DNA from: Alphaproteobacteria bacterium
Lineage (GTDB): Bacteria > Pseudomonadota > Alphaproteobacteria > Geminicoccales > Geminicoccaceae
Assembly: GCA_026990035.1 (NCBI GenBank)
Contig: JALSIM010000041.1
Location: forward strand, 231,056-295,055
Direction: 5' to 3'
DNA length: 64,000 bases
A program made the translations under genes and the position numbers. Below, piece by piece: positions 54,089 through 64,000 of the stretch. A model generated the notes under the pieces. That model did not search any database and had not been told where the DNA came from. It worked only from the letters and a program-made list of their open reading frames with translations. Within the stretch, counting starts at the first letter, position 1, and every line of letters starts with the position of its first letter.

Positions 54089-55090
54089 TCATTCCTCCAG
54101 CCAGCCGCGGATGCGCCGGACCACCGCCTCGACGGCGAGCCCGTAGCGCGCGTGCAGGGTCGGCAACGCCCCGGCGTCGAGAAAGGCGTCGGGCAGCGCG
54201 ATCTGCCGGAAGCGCGGCGCGATCCCCTCGCCCAGCAGCAGCGCCGCCACCGCCTCGCCGAGCCCACCGATGCGGCTGTGGTTCTCGGCCACCACCACCA
54301 GAGGATGACGGCGGCATTGTTCGAGGATGGTTTCGGTATCGAGCGGCTTGATGGTGGAGAGGTGCAGCACCGCCGTCTCGATGCCGTCTTCGGCGAGCCG
54401 CGCGGCGGCATCGAGGGCGCGCATGGTCATGAATCCGGTGGCGATCACCAGCACATCCCCGCCCTCGCGCAGGAGCCGCGCCCGGCCGATCTCGAAGCGG
54501 TAGTCGTAGCGGTCGAGAACCACCGGTACCCGACCGCGCAGGAGCCGCATGTAGACCGGCCCGGGATGGGCGGCGATGGCCGGCACCGCCTGTTCGATCT
54601 CGACCGCATCGCAGGGATCGAGAATGACGAGACCGGGCAGGCCGCGGAAGATGGCGATGTCCTCGGTCGCCTGATGGCTCGGCCCGTAGCCGGTGGTGAG
54701 GCCCGGCAGGGCGCAGATCAGCTTCACCGGCAGCCCCTCCTCGGCCACCGCCAGGCAGAGGAAATCGTAGGCCCGCCGCGAGGCGAACACCGCATAGGTG
54801 GTGGCAAAGGGAACCAACCCCTCGCGGGCGAAGCCGGCGGCGGCGCCGATCAGCGCCTGCTCGGCCATCCCCATCTGAAAAAAGCGCTCGGGAAAGGCCT
54901 CGGCGAAGAGGTGCAGATCAGTGTACTTGGCGAGATCGGCGGTGAGCCCGACGATCTCCTCCCGCTCGCGGGCGAGCGCCACCAGCGCATGGCCGAAGGG
55001 AGCTTCGCGGGTCTCGCGCCCCTCGGCATCGAGCGAGGCGATCATCGCCGAGGTGGTGCGGCGGACCGCCTTTCCGGTTCCGCGGCTCAT
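54089..55090 (-). CDS. Transketolase, C-terminal subunit
   Basis: 333 residues. Contains the pyrimidine-binding domain with MGMAEQALIGAAAGFAREGL (cofactor-contacting Glu), FATTYAVFASRRAYDF and TGYGPSHQATEDIAIFRGLP, then the transketolase C-terminal domain (VLVIATGFMTMRALDAAARL and VVAENHSRIGGLGEAVAALL). It completes the enzyme with the upstream N-terminal subunit, to which it is ATGA-coupled. Split transketolases often serve catabolic pathways for unusual sugars such as apulose or sulfosugars, which is family knowledge; the substrate here is unknown. Confidence 0.93.
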   Translation of the reverse strand: MSRGTGKAVRRTTSAMIASLDAEGRETREAPFGHALVALAREREEIVGLTADLAKYTDLHLFAEAFPERFFQMGMAEQALIGAAAGFAREGLVPFATTYAVFASRRAYDFLCLAVAEEGLPVKLICALPGLTTGYGPSHQATEDIAIFRGLPGLVILDPCDAVEIEQAVPAIAAHPGPVYMRLLRGRVPVVLDRYDYRFEIGRARLLREGGDVLVIATGFMTMRALDAAARLAEDGIETAVLHLSTIKPLDTETILEQCRRHPLVVVAENHSRIGGLGEAVAALLLGEGIAPRFRQIALPDAFLDAGALPTLHARYGLAVEAVVRRIRGWLEE

Positions 55091-55938
55091 GCCGGCTCCG
55101 CCCGGTCGAGAGCGGCGAGCGCCCGTTCCCATTCCTCCGGCGCGACCCGGACGAAATGGGCGATCTCGCGCCGCTCCAGGAAAGGCACCCCGCGGCACAT
55201 GCGGGTGTCGCAGACGATCACCCGCGGCCGCGGCTCCGAGAGCGCGCGGGCCCGGTCGAAGGCGGCCACCAGGGCCGCGATGTCGTTGCCGTCCACCCGC
55301 TGCGCGTGCCAGCCGAAGGCCCGCCATTTCTCCTCGACGGGTTCCGCCGAGAGCACCTCCCGCGACCGTCCGTCGGCCTGCTGGTCGTTGAAATCGACGA
55401 TGCAGATCAACCGCTCCAGCCGGTGATGGGCGGCGGCCATCGCCGCCTCCCAGGTGGCTCCTTCCTCGAGCTCGCCGTCGGACATGAGATTGTGGACGAA
55501 GGCGGGATTGCGCTTGTGGCGCAGCGCCAGCGCCATGCCGACGGCGATCGGCAGGCCTTGGCCCAGGGAACCGCCGCTGATTTCCATGCCCGGGGTGTGG
55601 GAGGCCATGCCCGACATGGGCAGCCGGCTGTCGTCGCAGCCATAGGTTTCGAGTTCCTCCTCGGGCAGGATGCCGGCCTCGATCAGCGCCGCATAGAGGG
55701 CGATGGCGTAATGCCCGACCGACAGCAGGAAGCGGTCGCGTCCCTCCCAGGCGGGATCGTCCGGGCGGTAGCGCAGGGCGTGGAACCAGGCGACGGCCAG
55801 AATGTCGGCCACCCCCAGTGCCTGGCCGATGTAGCCCTGGCCCTGGACCGCCGCCATCCGCACCGCGTAGCGGCGGATCCGCCAGGCCCGCCGTTCCAGG
55901 CTCACGTTGCCGCGCGGGTGGTTCCCGCTCCTCGCCAT
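55087..55938 (-). CDS. Transketolase, N-terminal subunit
   Basis: 283 residues. Thiamine diphosphate motif SDGELEEGATWEAAMAAAHH ending with the Asn in DFNDQQADG (about 165-197). SVGHYAIALYAALIEAG and SHTPGMEISGGSLGQGLPIA are the usual transketolase substrate and cofactor segments. It forms the heteromeric enzyme with the C-terminal subunit. First gene of the three-gene minus-strand unit N-TK, C-TK, SDR; 154 bases separate it from the ABC ATPase gene upstream on the same strand. Confidence 0.93.
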   Translation of the reverse strand: MARSGNHPRGNVSLERRAWRIRRYAVRMAAVQGQGYIGQALGVADILAVAWFHALRYRPDDPAWEGRDRFLLSVGHYAIALYAALIEAGILPEEELETYGCDDSRLPMSGMASHTPGMEISGGSLGQGLPIAVGMALALRHKRNPAFVHNLMSDGELEEGATWEAAMAAAHHRLERLICIVDFNDQQADGRSREVLSAEPVEEKWRAFGWHAQRVDGNDIAALVAAFDRARALSEPRPRVIVCDTRMCRGVPFLERREIAHFVRVAPEEWERALAALDRAEPA

Positions 55939-56092
55939 GCGCCGTCCGTCGCCTCCCCGAAGGCGATCGCCCCCCTCCGCCGCTAGGGGAAACCACCGCC
56001 GCCGTCAACCGTACCGACGGCCGACCTCGAACTCCGCCGCTTCGCCGTCGCCCGTCTCCGTGTTCCGCGAGATGGTGCGCCGGCGCCCCGGT

Positions 56093-57187
56093 TCACCCCG
56101 GCGAGGGGAACAGGGTGCGCTCCTCGGCGTCGAACAGATAGGCCCGTTCGGGCGGGAAATGCAGGCTGCAGGGGGTGCCGGCGACGAGCTCCCGTTCGCC
56201 GGCGGTGATCGCCACCACCCGCTCGCCGCCGTCGAGCCGGACGTGCACCTGGCTTTCCGCGCCGAGCCGCTCGACGACGAAGATCTCGCCGCGCAGGCCG
56301 CCCCCCTCCTCCGCCGGCGGGACCCGCAGTTCGAGATGTTCGGGGCGGATACCGAGGGTGCGGGGCGCCGGGCCGCTCGTCGCGACCGGCAGAGCGAGGA
56401 CCGAGCCGCCCGGCAACCCCAACTCGAGGCCCGCCCCGCCGTCGCCGCGGGCCTCCACCTCGAGAAAGTTCATCTTCGGCGAGCCGATGAAACCGGCGAC
56501 GAAACGGTTGGCGGGCCGCCGGTAGAGTTCGAGGGGCGGGCCGATCTGCTGCACCCGGCCGTCGCGCAGCACCACGATCCGGTCGGCCATGGTCATCGCC
56601 TCCTCCTGATCGTGGGTGACATAGACCATGGTCGCGCCCAGCTCCCGATGCAGGCGATGGATCTCGACCCGCATCTGCACCCGGAGCTCGGCATCGAGAT
56701 TGGACAGCGGCTCGTCGAACAGGAACACCCGCGGTTCCTTGACGATCGCCCGGCCGATGGCGACCCGCTGCCGCTGACCGCCGGAAAGCTGGCGCGGCCG
56801 ACGCCCCAGCAGCTCCTCGATCCGGAGGATGCGCGCCGCCCGCCGCACCCGGGCCTCGATCTCGGCCTTCGGCCGGCCGGCCATCTTCAGCCCCAGCGCC
56901 ATGTTGTCGTAGACCGAAAGATGCGGATAGAGGGCGTAGGACTGGAAGACCATGGCCACGCCGCGGTCGGCCGGTTCGACGTCGTTGACGAGCTCGCCGC
57001 CGATCCGCACCTCGCCGGTGGTGAGATCCTCGAGCCCGGCGATGAGCCGCAGCAAGGTGGACTTCCCGCAGCCCGAGGGTCCGACGAAGACGACGAACTC
57101 CCGGTCGCGGATCGTCAGGGTGACGTCCTCGAGTACCGGCGTCCGGTCGAAGCGCTTGCCGACCCCCTCGAGTGCAACCTCCGCCAT
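56093..57187 (-). CDS. Sugar ABC transporter ATPase (MalK/UgpC type)
   Basis: 364 residues from [17 protein letters not shown], with GGGAGGGAA just upstream. Walker [18 protein letters not shown], signature [16 protein letters not shown], Walker [12 protein letters not shown] and switch [14 protein letters not shown]; a TOBE/MalK regulatory domain follows from about residue 235 ([13 protein letters not shown]). It is divergent from the binding-protein/permease genes across a 133-base gap and is the obvious energy subunit of that importer, which has no other ATPase. Confidence 0.92.
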   Translation of the reverse strand: MAEVALEGVGKRFDRTPVLEDVTLTIRDREFVVFVGPSGCGKSTLLRLIAGLEDLTTGEVRIGGELVNDVEPADRGVAMVFQSYALYPHLSVYDNMALGLKMAGRPKAEIEARVRRAARILRIEELLGRRPRQLSGGQRQRVAIGRAIVKEPRVFLFDEPLSNLDAELRVQMRVEIHRLHRELGATMVYVTHDQEEAMTMADRIVVLRDGRVQQIGPPLELYRRPANRFVAGFIGSPKMNFLEVEARGDGGAGLELGLPGGSVLALPVATSGPAPRTLGIRPEHLELRVPPAEEGGGLRGEIFVVERLGAESQVHVRLDGGERVVAITAGERELVAGTPCSLHFPPERAYLFDAEERTLFPSPG

Positions 57188-57320
57188 TTCCCTCCCGGCG
57201 CCTCCCCTGGCATCTGGACATTTGTATCGCCGACAGGTATTTCGTTCACAACGCCCGCTGTCAAGAACCAGTGACGGCCGCCCTGCGGCCGGGATCGGCG
57301 GAAACGGGAGGCAGTTCTCG

Positions 57321-58385
57321 GTGCAGGCGGTCCTGCTCGAAGCCCCACGGAGCGTACGTGTCGCCACGGTCGCGGAACCCGTCCCGGCCGAGGGCGAGCT
57401 GCTGCTGGAGGTGGCGGCGGTGGGCATCTGCGGCAGCGATCTGCATTACTACAACGAAGGGGCCATCGGCAGCCAGGCGGCCTGTCCGGGGTTCGTCCCC
57501 GGGCACGAGTTCGCCTGCCGGGTGATCGATCCCCGGGGCGAACCGCTCGGACTCCCTCCGGGCACCCTGGTGGCGGTCGATCCCGCCCGGCCCTGCGGCA
57601 CCTGCGCCTGGTGTCACGCCGGCCATCCCAATCTCTGCCCGGAGGTGGTGTTCAAGGGGGTGCCGCCGACAGCCGGTGCCATGGCCGAGCGCATCGCCGC
57701 CCCGGTGGAATGTCTGTTCCCGCTGCCCGAGACGTTCGACGCCATCGACGGGCTGATGCTGGAGCCCCTCGGAGTCGCCGTCCATGCGGTGGCGCTGATG
57801 CGGCCGCGGCTGCGCGAGCGCTGCGCCGTGCTCGGCCTCGGGCCGATCGGTCTGCTCCTCCTCCAGGTCGCGAAATGCAGCGGCGCCGGCCCGATCTTCG
57901 GCGTCGATCCGGTGGCGGCGCGGCGCGAGGCGGCGCGCGAACTGGGGGCGGATCGGGTCTTCGCCGACCTCGAAGGACTCCTCGAGGCCACCGGGGGTCG
58001 CGGCACCGAGCTCGTCCTGGAGGCCACCGATTCCCCGGAAGGCTTCGAGGCGGCGGCCACCGCGGCGGCGATCGGAGGCCGCATCGCCCTCGTCGGCATT
58101 CCCGAGGGCAACCGGTACGGGCTCGACGCCTCGCTGGCCCGCCGCAAGGGCCTCACGGTCCGCTTCTCGCGGCGCATGGGGCACGTCTATCCGCAGGCCA
58201 TCGATCTCCTGCGGCACGGCCTGGTCGATGTCCGCCGAATCGTCACCCACCGCTTTCCCCTGACCCGCGCCGCCGAGGCCTTCGCCCTCCAGGCGGCGCG
58301 TGCCGACGGCATCCTCAAGGCCGTCCTGTTTCCGAACCGGATCCTTTCCCCGAACGGCAACACCAAAGAGGGAGGTATGCCATGA
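57321..58385 (+). CDS. Zinc-dependent alcohol (sorbitol/idonate-type) dehydrogenase
   Basis: 354 residues with a GTG start and GGGAGGC upstream. Catalytic zinc site: C and H in [15 protein letters not shown] and GHEFACRV; structural zinc Cys cluster in [20 protein letters not shown]. The nucleotide domain has [18 protein letters not shown]. The closest groups are L-idonate 5-dehydrogenase, sorbitol dehydrogenase and threonine 3-dehydrogenase-like enzymes. As the first gene of the sugar importer operon it probably oxidises the imported polyol or sugar acid. ATGA overlap with the binding-protein gene. Confidence 0.9.
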   Translation: MQAVLLEAPRSVRVATVAEPVPAEGELLLEVAAVGICGSDLHYYNEGAIGSQAACPGFVPGHEFACRVIDPRGEPLGLPPGTLVAVDPARPCGTCAWCHAGHPNLCPEVVFKGVPPTAGAMAERIAAPVECLFPLPETFDAIDGLMLEPLGVAVHAVALMRPRLRERCAVLGLGPIGLLLLQVAKCSGAGPIFGVDPVAARREAARELGADRVFADLEGLLEATGGRGTELVLEATDSPEGFEAAATAAAIGGRIALVGIPEGNRYGLDASLARRKGLTVRFSRRMGHVYPQAIDLLRHGLVDVRRIVTHRFPLTRAAEAFALQAARADGILKAVLFPNRILSPNGNTKEGGMP

Positions 58386-59728
58386 AACGACGAGAACTTC
58401 TGGCGGCGAGCACCGCCCTGGCGCTCGTCATGGCGGCGGGCGGCGAGGCCTCGGCCTGGTCGCTGGAGGAGGCGGCGGCCCCTTACAAGGGTACCACCAT
58501 CAAGGCCCTGTTCCTCGACCGGCCCGGCTACCGGGCGGCGATCGAGATCCTGCCGGAGTTCGAGGAGAAGACCGGCATCGACGTCACCTGGGAGATCCTG
58601 CCCTACGAGAACAGCCGCGAACGGCAGGTGCTCGACTTCACCGGCGGCACCCAGGAATTCGACGTCATCCTGATCGACGTGGTGTGGATCGGCGAATTCG
58701 CCGATTCCGGCTGGGTCGTGCCGATGGAGGAGTTCTACAACGATCCGAAACTGGCCGATCCGGATCTGAACCTCGAAGGCTTCTTCCCGATCCTGCTGGA
58801 GAGCTTCGGCACCTGGGACGGCAAGGTCTACGGCCTGCCCTTCGACAACTATTCGGGTCTTCTCTTCTACAACAAGTGCCAGCTCGAGGAAGCGGGCTTC
58901 GACGGCCCGCCGGAGACCTGGCAGCAGCTCCTCGAGGAATACGGGCCCGAGCTGACCAAGCCCGAGGAGAACCGCTACGCCTTCGCGCTCCAGTCGCGGC
59001 GCGGCGAGACCCAGTCGGCGGACAGCTTCATGCGGATGCTGTGGCCCTTCGGCGGCTCGCTCTTGGATGAGAACTTCCGCTCCAACCTGCTGTCGCCGGA
59101 GAGCCAGGCGGGCCTCGAGTTCCGTCAGGAGCTCATGAAGTACATGCCGCCCGGGATCGTCGATTACGACCATTCCGAGGCGGTCAACGCCCTCGCCCAG
59201 GGCCGGGTGGCGATGATCACCGAATGGTCGGCCTTCTACGGCACTCTCACCGATCCCGCCCAGTCGAAGATCGTCGACTGCCTGGCGGTGGCCCCCGAGC
59301 CCAAGGGGCCGGCCGGCCTCAAGCCGGCGCTGGGCGGCTTCTCCCTCGGGGTCAGCGCCTTCTCCGATCCGGAGAAGCAGGCGGCCGCCTGGCTGTTCAT
59401 CCAGTGGGTGACCAGCGAGGCCAAGGCCAGGGACTACATCCTCGCCGGCGGCGTGTCGGGCCGGATGAAGCCCTACGAGGACCCGGAGATCAAGAGCAAG
59501 TACCTCTATGTCGAGCCGATGGTCCTCTCCTGGCAGGGCGGCGTGCCCGACTTCCGGCCGCGCTTCCCCGAATGGCCGGCGATTTCCGAGATCATCGCCG
59601 AATGGGGAACCAAGATGATGCTCGGCGAGGTCACCACCGAGGAGGGGGCGAAGGAGATCGGCACCCGGATGGAGGCGATCCTCGAACAGGCCGGCTATTA
59701 CAGCGGGCAGAAGAAGCTGCTCAAATAA
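58382..59728 (+). CDS. Sugar ABC transporter substrate-binding protein
   Basis: 448 residues, a cluster B/family 1 solute-binding protein. [20 protein letters not shown] is an export signal with a double basic start (KRRELL), possibly Tat. The mature protein shows [40 protein letters not shown] and [20 protein letters not shown], all common in maltose/polyol-type binding proteins. Followed by a strong hairpin, then the SIS gene and permeases. A carbohydrate or polyol ligand is likely but unproven. Confidence 0.9.
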   Translation: MKRRELLAASTALALVMAAGGEASAWSLEEAAAPYKGTTIKALFLDRPGYRAAIEILPEFEEKTGIDVTWEILPYENSRERQVLDFTGGTQEFDVILIDVVWIGEFADSGWVVPMEEFYNDPKLADPDLNLEGFFPILLESFGTWDGKVYGLPFDNYSGLLFYNKCQLEEAGFDGPPETWQQLLEEYGPELTKPEENRYAFALQSRRGETQSADSFMRMLWPFGGSLLDENFRSNLLSPESQAGLEFRQELMKYMPPGIVDYDHSEAVNALAQGRVAMITEWSAFYGTLTDPAQSKIVDCLAVAPEPKGPAGLKPALGGFSLGVSAFSDPEKQAAAWLFIQWVTSEAKARDYILAGGVSGRMKPYEDPEIKSKYLYVEPMVLSWQGGVPDFRPRFPEWPAISEIIAEWGTKMMLGEVTTEEGAKEIGTRMEAILEQAGYYSGQKKLLK

Positions 59729-59738
59729 CGCGGGTGGC

Positions 59739-59765
59739 GGCGGGTCCGGTTCCGCCGGACCCGCC
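59739..59765 (+). terminator. Strong hairpin between binding-protein and SIS genes
   Basis: GGCGGGTCCGG (59739-59749) and CCGGACCCGCC (59755-59765) pair over 11 bases with a 5-base loop, then CTTCT. It lies inside the operon 11 bases after the binding-protein stop, so it may attenuate or protect the 5' mRNA rather than end it. Confidence 0.55.
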
Positions 59766-59783
59766 CTTCTCCGGAGGTGGGGC

Positions 59784-60344
<561 letters not shown>

Positions 60345-60349
60345 CGCCG

Positions 60350-61237
60350 ATGGCCCGAGGACGCCGCGAACGCTGGGCCCCGCTCGCCTTCATCGCCCCC
60401 GCCGTGATCACGCTCCTGGCGGTGGGGCTCTATCCGCTGATCCTGGCGGTGATCACCTCCTTCCGCCAGTATCTGGTGACCAAGCCGCGGGCGCCGCGGG
60501 ATTTCGTCGGCTTCGACAATTACGCGACGGTGCTCACCGATCCCACCTTCTGGGAAAGCCTGGGCCGCACCTTCGAGTTCCTGCTCCTCGTGCTGCCGAT
60601 CGAGCTCGCCCTCGGCCTCGGGATCGCGCTGCTGCTGCACAAGCCCGGGCTGGGGCTCCTCCGTACCCTCACCCGGGTGAGCCTGGTGATCCCGCTGGCC
60701 ACCACCTTCGCCGTCGTCGGCCTGGTCGGGCGGCTGATCTTCAACCGCGAGTTCGGGGTGATCAACTGGTTCCTGTCCCTCCTCGGCCTGCCGCCGGTGG
60801 AATGGCTGGGCCAGCCGGCCACCGCCTTCGCCGCCGTCGCGATCATGGACATCTGGCAGTGGACCCCCTTCGTGGCCCTGGTGCTGCTGGCCGGGCTCAC
60901 CATGGTGCCGCCGGAGATCGAGGAGGCGGCCCGGCTCGAGACCAAGAGCCCCTGGAAGATCCTGCGCCACATCCAGCTTCCCTATCTGCTGCCGGGGATC
61001 ACCGCGGTGCTGATCCTGCGGACCGCCGACATCCTCAAGCTGTTCGACCTCGTCTTCGTGATGACCCGCGGCGGCCCCGGCTCGGCGACCGAGCTCATCT
61101 CCGTCTACATCCAGCGGATCGGCTTCCGGGTGTTCGACCAGGGCATCGCCTCCGCCCAGGCGATCCTGCTGCTGATCCTGACCATCATCCTGTCGCGGCT
61201 CTACATCCGCCTGGTCTACCGGGAGGTGGAGGCATGA
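60350..61237 (+). CDS. Sugar ABC transporter permease (MalF type)
   Basis: 295 residues with six or so membrane segments, beginning [20 protein letters not shown] (about 9-28). EAA coupling loop [20 protein letters not shown] (about 199-218). [20 protein letters not shown] is the MalF-class tail signature. It begins six bases after the SIS gene and overlaps the next permease by ATGA. Confidence 0.92.
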   Translation: MARGRRERWAPLAFIAPAVITLLAVGLYPLILAVITSFRQYLVTKPRAPRDFVGFDNYATVLTDPTFWESLGRTFEFLLLVLPIELALGLGIALLLHKPGLGLLRTLTRVSLVIPLATTFAVVGLVGRLIFNREFGVINWFLSLLGLPPVEWLGQPATAFAAVAIMDIWQWTPFVALVLLAGLTMVPPEIEEAARLETKSPWKILRHIQLPYLLPGITAVLILRTADILKLFDLVFVMTRGGPGSATELISVYIQRIGFRVFDQGIASAQAILLLILTIILSRLYIRLVYREVEA

Positions 61238-62058
61238 ACCGCCGGATTCCGGGCACCCTGCTCCACGGCGCCCTGCTGCTCCTGGTGCTGGCGGTGGCGG
61301 TGTTCCCCTTCTACTGGATGGTGCTGACCTCCATCAAGACGACCGCCGAGACCTTCGCCTACCCGCCGAGCTTCGTTCCCGCGGAGGTGACCCTCGAACA
61401 TTACCGGGTGGCGCTGGCCGAAAAGGGGGTCGGGCCGAGCCTCGTCAACTCCCTGATCGTCGCCCTCGCCACCACCTTCTTCGCCATCCTCCTGGGGGCG
61501 CCGGCGGCCTACGGGATCGCCCGCTACGAGTTCCGGATGAAGCGGGATCTCTGGTTCTGGTTCATCTCCAACCGGATGATCTCGCCGATCTGTGTCGCCC
61601 TGCCCTTCTTCCTGATCGCCCGTTCCCTGAAGATGCTGGACACCTACACGGTGCTGGTGCTGCTCTATCTCACCTTCACCCTGCCGATCGTGGTCTGGAT
61701 CTGCGCCGACCAGTTCCGCTCGATCCCCAAGGAGCTCGACGAAGCGGCCCGGCTCGACGGCCTCTCGCGGTTCCAGATCTTCGCCCGCATCGCCTTGCCG
61801 CTGGCGCTGCCGGGGATCGCGGTCTCGGCCATCTTCTCCTTCATCTTTTCCTGGAACGAGCTCCTCTACGCCCTCATCATGACCCGGTCCGAGACCCGCA
61901 CCGCGCCGGTGGCGGCGACCACCTTCATGAGCGGCTACGAGCTGCCCTGGGGGGAGATCATGGCCACCGGCACCCTCATCGTCCTGCCGGTCATCCTCTT
62001 CGCCCTCCTCGTCTCCCGCCATCTGGTGCGGGGCCTGACCATGGGGGCGGTCAAGTGA
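61234..62058 (+). CDS. Sugar ABC transporter permease (MalG type)
   Basis: 274 residues. [20 protein letters not shown] (about 13-32), the EAA loop [20 protein letters not shown] (about 168-187) followed by ALPLALPGI, and [20 protein letters not shown] place it in the MalG class. It ends the importer operon; the last eight bases overlap the convergent cysH gene. Confidence 0.92.
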   Translation: MNRRIPGTLLHGALLLLVLAVAVFPFYWMVLTSIKTTAETFAYPPSFVPAEVTLEHYRVALAEKGVGPSLVNSLIVALATTFFAILLGAPAAYGIARYEFRMKRDLWFWFISNRMISPICVALPFFLIARSLKMLDTYTVLVLLYLTFTLPIVVWICADQFRSIPKELDEAARLDGLSRFQIFARIALPLALPGIAVSAIFSFIFSWNELLYALIMTRSETRTAPVAATTFMSGYELPWGEIMATGTLIVLPVILFALLVSRHLVRGLTMGAVK

Positions 62059-62833
62059 CCGCCGGCGGGGATCGGGAGCGGTCGTCTTCCCGGACCGGCG
62101 GGGGCAGGTGGATCCCGCATTCGGTCTTGTCGAGACCTCGCCAGCGCCCGGCCCGCGGCCCCTCGCCCGGGCCGGTCGGGCTCGTGCAGCTCGCGCAGCC
62201 GACGGTGGCATAGCCCCGGAGCCAGAGCGGATGCGGCGGGAGCTGGCGGAGGCGGCGGTAGTGCTGCAGATCCTCCGGTGACCAGCGGGCCAAGGGGTTG
62301 AGCTTGATGCGATCCGACCGGGGGTCGCGCTCGACCGGAGGCAGCTCGCGGCGGAGCCCGCCCTGGTAGCGCTTGCGGCCGGTGACCCAGGCCCGGAAGC
62401 CGGCGAGGGCCCGGTCCAGCGGTTCGCTCTTGCGCAGATCGCAGCAGCGGTCGGGGTCGCGCCGGAACAGCCGGCCGTCGGGATCCCGCCGGGCCAGCGC
62501 CGCCGGATCGGGGCGCAGGGTCCGCACCCGGCGCAGGCCGAGCAACGCCACCAGCCGGTCCCGGTAGGCGAGGGTCTCCGGGAAGAGCTTGCCGGTATCG
62601 AGGAAGATCACCGGAAAATCGCGGTCGATCGAGGCCGCCATGTCGAGGAGCACCGCGCTCTCGGTGCCGAAGGAGGAGACCAGCACGAGCCCGTCGCCGA
62701 ACAGACGGCGGGCCCGGCGCAGGAGCTCGAGCCCCTCCGCGTCACCCAGCACCGCGAGCGGCCCGCCGGGCGTCCGTCCCTCCGCGGTCCGCCGCGCCGC
62801 CTTCGCGGTCGCTTCGCTCCGGATATTCTGCAT
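62051..62833 (-). CDS. cysH: Assimilatory APS/PAPS reductase
   Basis: 260 residues. The nucleotide-binding [39 protein letters not shown] and [20 protein letters not shown] are diagnostic. A double Cys-Cys (DRCCDLRK) and a Cys-x-x-Cys ([20 protein letters not shown]) supply ligands for a [4Fe-4S] cluster, which points to an APS-using bacterial enzyme. The catalytic Cys is in [10 protein letters not shown]. It makes sulfite for cysteine synthesis. It stands alone here, away from cysD/cysN or cysI; the gene and the neighbouring permease overlap convergently. Confidence 0.95.
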   Translation of the reverse strand: MQNIRSEATAKAARRTAEGRTPGGPLAVLGDAEGLELLRRARRLFGDGLVLVSSFGTESAVLLDMAASIDRDFPVIFLDTGKLFPETLAYRDRLVALLGLRRVRTLRPDPAALARRDPDGRLFRRDPDRCCDLRKSEPLDRALAGFRAWVTGRKRYQGGLRRELPPVERDPRSDRIKLNPLARWSPEDLQHYRRLRQLPPHPLWLRGYATVGCASCTSPTGPGEGPRAGRWRGLDKTECGIHLPPPVREDDRSRSPPAVT

Positions 62834-62863
62834 TACGCATCCGTATTTTTACTGTGATATCGA

Positions 62864-62877
62864 CTTGTCTATGTACA
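62864..62877. promoter_or_regulatory. TTGT-N6-ACAA inverted repeat upstream of cysH
   Basis: TTGTCTATGTACAA, a four-base-arm inverted repeat in the AT-rich part of the 172-base divergent gap between cysH and the SDR gene, about 31 bases upstream of cysH. It could be an operator within the cysH promoter. The evidence is positional only. Confidence 0.3.
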
Positions 62878-63005
62878 ATCATATCCGGCCCGGTCTGTAA
62901 AGGGTGCGCCGGGCGAGCGGGCGGCGCCGCGGCCGGGGCGTGGATTTCCCGCCCCGCCGCCCCTATCATGCGGCGGCGCGGGGAACGCCATCGGAGACGC
63001 GAACC

Positions 63006-63776
63006 ATGCCGGGCTTCGTCGAACGTTTTTCCCTGACCGGCAGACGGGCGCTGGTGACCGGCGCCTCGAAGGGCATCGGCCTCGAGATCTGCCGGGTGCT
63101 GGCCGATGCCGGGGCGGATATCGCCGCCGTCGCCCGCGATGCCGAGGGGCTGGCCGATGCCTGCCGCGAGGTGGAGAAGCTCGGTCGCCGCTGCGTCACG
63201 ATCACCGCCGATCTGGCCACCCTCGAGGGTCCGGGCGAGGCGGCGCGGGCGGCCGAGGAGGCCTTCGGCGGCATCGACATCCTGGTCAACAACGCCGGCA
63301 TCGCCCTCGTCGCTCCGATCACCGAGGCCAGCGTCGAGGACTGGGATCGGACCATGGCGGTCAATCTCCGCGCCCCTTTCCTGCTGGCGCAAGCGCTGGT
63401 GCCGGGGATGATCGCCCGCGGCCACGGCAAGATCGTCAACATCTCCTCCCAGACCGGGGTGATCGCCATGGAGGCGCATGCGGCCTATGCCGCCTCCAAG
63501 GGTGGGCTCAATTCCCTGACCAAGGTGATGGCGGCGGAATGGGGCCGGCACAACATCCAGGCCAACGCCGTCTGCCCGACGGTGATCCTGACGCCGATGG
63601 GCCGGAAGATCTGGAGCCCACCCGAGAAATCCGGCCCGGTGCTGGCCCGCACGCCCCTGGGCCGCTTCGGCGAGCCCGTCGAGGTCGCCGATCTCGTGCT
63701 CTACCTCGCCTCCCCCGCCTCCGACCTCATGACCGGCCAGACGATCCTCCTCGAGGGCGGATATACGGCGGTTTGA
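63006..63776 (+). CDS. Short-chain dehydrogenase (gluconate 5-dehydrogenase-like)
   Basis: 256 residues. Rossmann TGASKGIGLEICRVLADAGA (about 18-37), LVNNAGIALVAP, catalytic Ser in IVNISSQTGV and YxxxK in AAYAASKGGLNSLTKVMAAE, and AVCPTVILTPMGRKIW. The overall order and lengths match gluconate 5-dehydrogenase and 2-deoxy-gluconate dehydrogenase groups. It is divergent from cysH. A role in the nearby sugar locus is possible but not shown. Confidence 0.9.
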   Translation: MPGFVERFSLTGRRALVTGASKGIGLEICRVLADAGADIAAVARDAEGLADACREVEKLGRRCVTITADLATLEGPGEAARAAEEAFGGIDILVNNAGIALVAPITEASVEDWDRTMAVNLRAPFLLAQALVPGMIARGHGKIVNISSQTGVIAMEAHAAYAASKGGLNSLTKVMAAEWGRHNIQANAVCPTVILTPMGRKIWSPPEKSGPVLARTPLGRFGEPVEVADLVLYLASPASDLMTGQTILLEGGYTAV

Positions 63777-63871
63777 GGGGCGATGGGCCGAGTCGCGCGC
63801 GATTTCGTGCTCTTCCGACGCAAGGATCGCCCGTACCGTCCCTGATTCCGCGCCGGTCGGAAATGCGGTGC

Positions 63872-64000
63872 CTAAAAGTTGCGACGCTCCGTCAGTGCGT
63901 CCACGACGAACTTCGGAAAATCCTCTTCCACATGGGCAACCGCCTCCCGCAGCAAGGGAATCGCTGCGTCGTCAACCCCAGCGTAGAGCATGCCCATCCA
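63872..64000 (-). CDS. Unknown protein, C-terminal fragment (runs off window)
   Basis: The last 42 codons of a minus-strand frame that is open to the window edge, ending VDALTERRNF and a TAG stop at 63872-63874. The segment LLREAVAHVEEDFPKFV reads as an amphipathic helix. Codon choice is less GC-biased than in neighbouring genes (GCT, GTT, TTT, TTG), which could mean foreign origin. No family is recognised. It is too short to be sure it is a gene. Confidence 0.4.
   Translation of the reverse strand, partial: WMGMLYAGVDDAAIPLLREAVAHVEEDFPKFVVDALTERRNF

Noticed and set aside
57200..57245. HutC-like operator before the sugar dehydrogenase
   Set aside because: An AT-rich patch with TTTGTAT is present, but the second half-site does not match and there is no symmetry.
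57611..58381. N-terminal extension of the sugar-binding protein
   Set aside because: This stretch is a shadow of the zinc dehydrogenase; the signal peptide starts at 58382.

Overview
The window is very GC-rich, with strong G/C third-position bias. It reads as the chromosome of a motile, respiring alphaproteobacterium, probably near Rhodospirillales/Geminicoccales; this placement is inference. The supporting evidence is the housekeeping block bamE / cytochrome-bc1 chaperone / DUF177 / plsX / fabH / ihfA / merR / tRNA-Pro, a proton-pumping pyrophosphatase, two chemoreceptors and a high load of ABC importers. Genes are tightly packed, with many ATGA or GTGA start/stop overlaps.

Layout. 1-9.7 kb: a 5'-truncated molybdopterin oxidoreductase, a NIT-domain chemoreceptor, a periplasmic peptidoglycan-binding-domain protein, a three-gene unit (SpoU-type RNA methyltransferase, secreted barnase-like RNase, barstar-like inhibitor), an SsuA/Tau-type ABC importer and a cupin. 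10.0-17.6 kb: an isolated type III-B CRISPR effector operon (cmr1-cmr6) with no array, cas6 or adaptation genes. Its cmr1 carries an in-frame stop and a frameshift, cmr2 a frameshift; cmr3-cmr6 are intact, and a small unknown membrane protein follows. 17.6-22.3 kb: an SNase-like nuclease, a Tat-exported periplasmic binding protein paired with a TorS-like chemoreceptor, and a small membrane protein. 22.4-26.4 kb: an ABC importer with two different ATPases and no binding protein. 26.5-34.3 kb: hutC, divergent hutGU, and a Liv-type ABC importer; the hutC-hutG gap and the Liv importer's upstream region share a near-palindromic TTGCATATACA site. 34.3-46.1 kb: an RND efflux pump with its adaptor, a carboxymuconolactone-decarboxylase-like protein, a large E1/transketolase-like enzyme, an amidase / 2-hydroxyacid dehydrogenase / methionine aminopeptidase operon and a threonine-dehydratase-like enzyme. 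46.3-53.3 kb: hppA and the lipid/envelope housekeeping block. 53.3-62.1 kb: a sugar or polyol catabolic locus (SDR, split transketolase, ABC ATPase; divergently a zinc dehydrogenase, binding protein, SIS isomerase and two permeases). 62-64 kb: an APS/PAPS reductase, an SDR and a truncated unknown gene.

Best candidates for unusual biology: (i) the orphan Cmr operon, whose Cas10 subunit lacks the HD nuclease but keeps GGDD, with a membrane protein in the place of an effector; (ii) the barnase/barstar pair translationally coupled to an RNA methyltransferase; (iii) the shared HutC-like site linking histidine degradation to a Liv-type importer; (iv) the binding-protein/TorS-like chemoreceptor pair.
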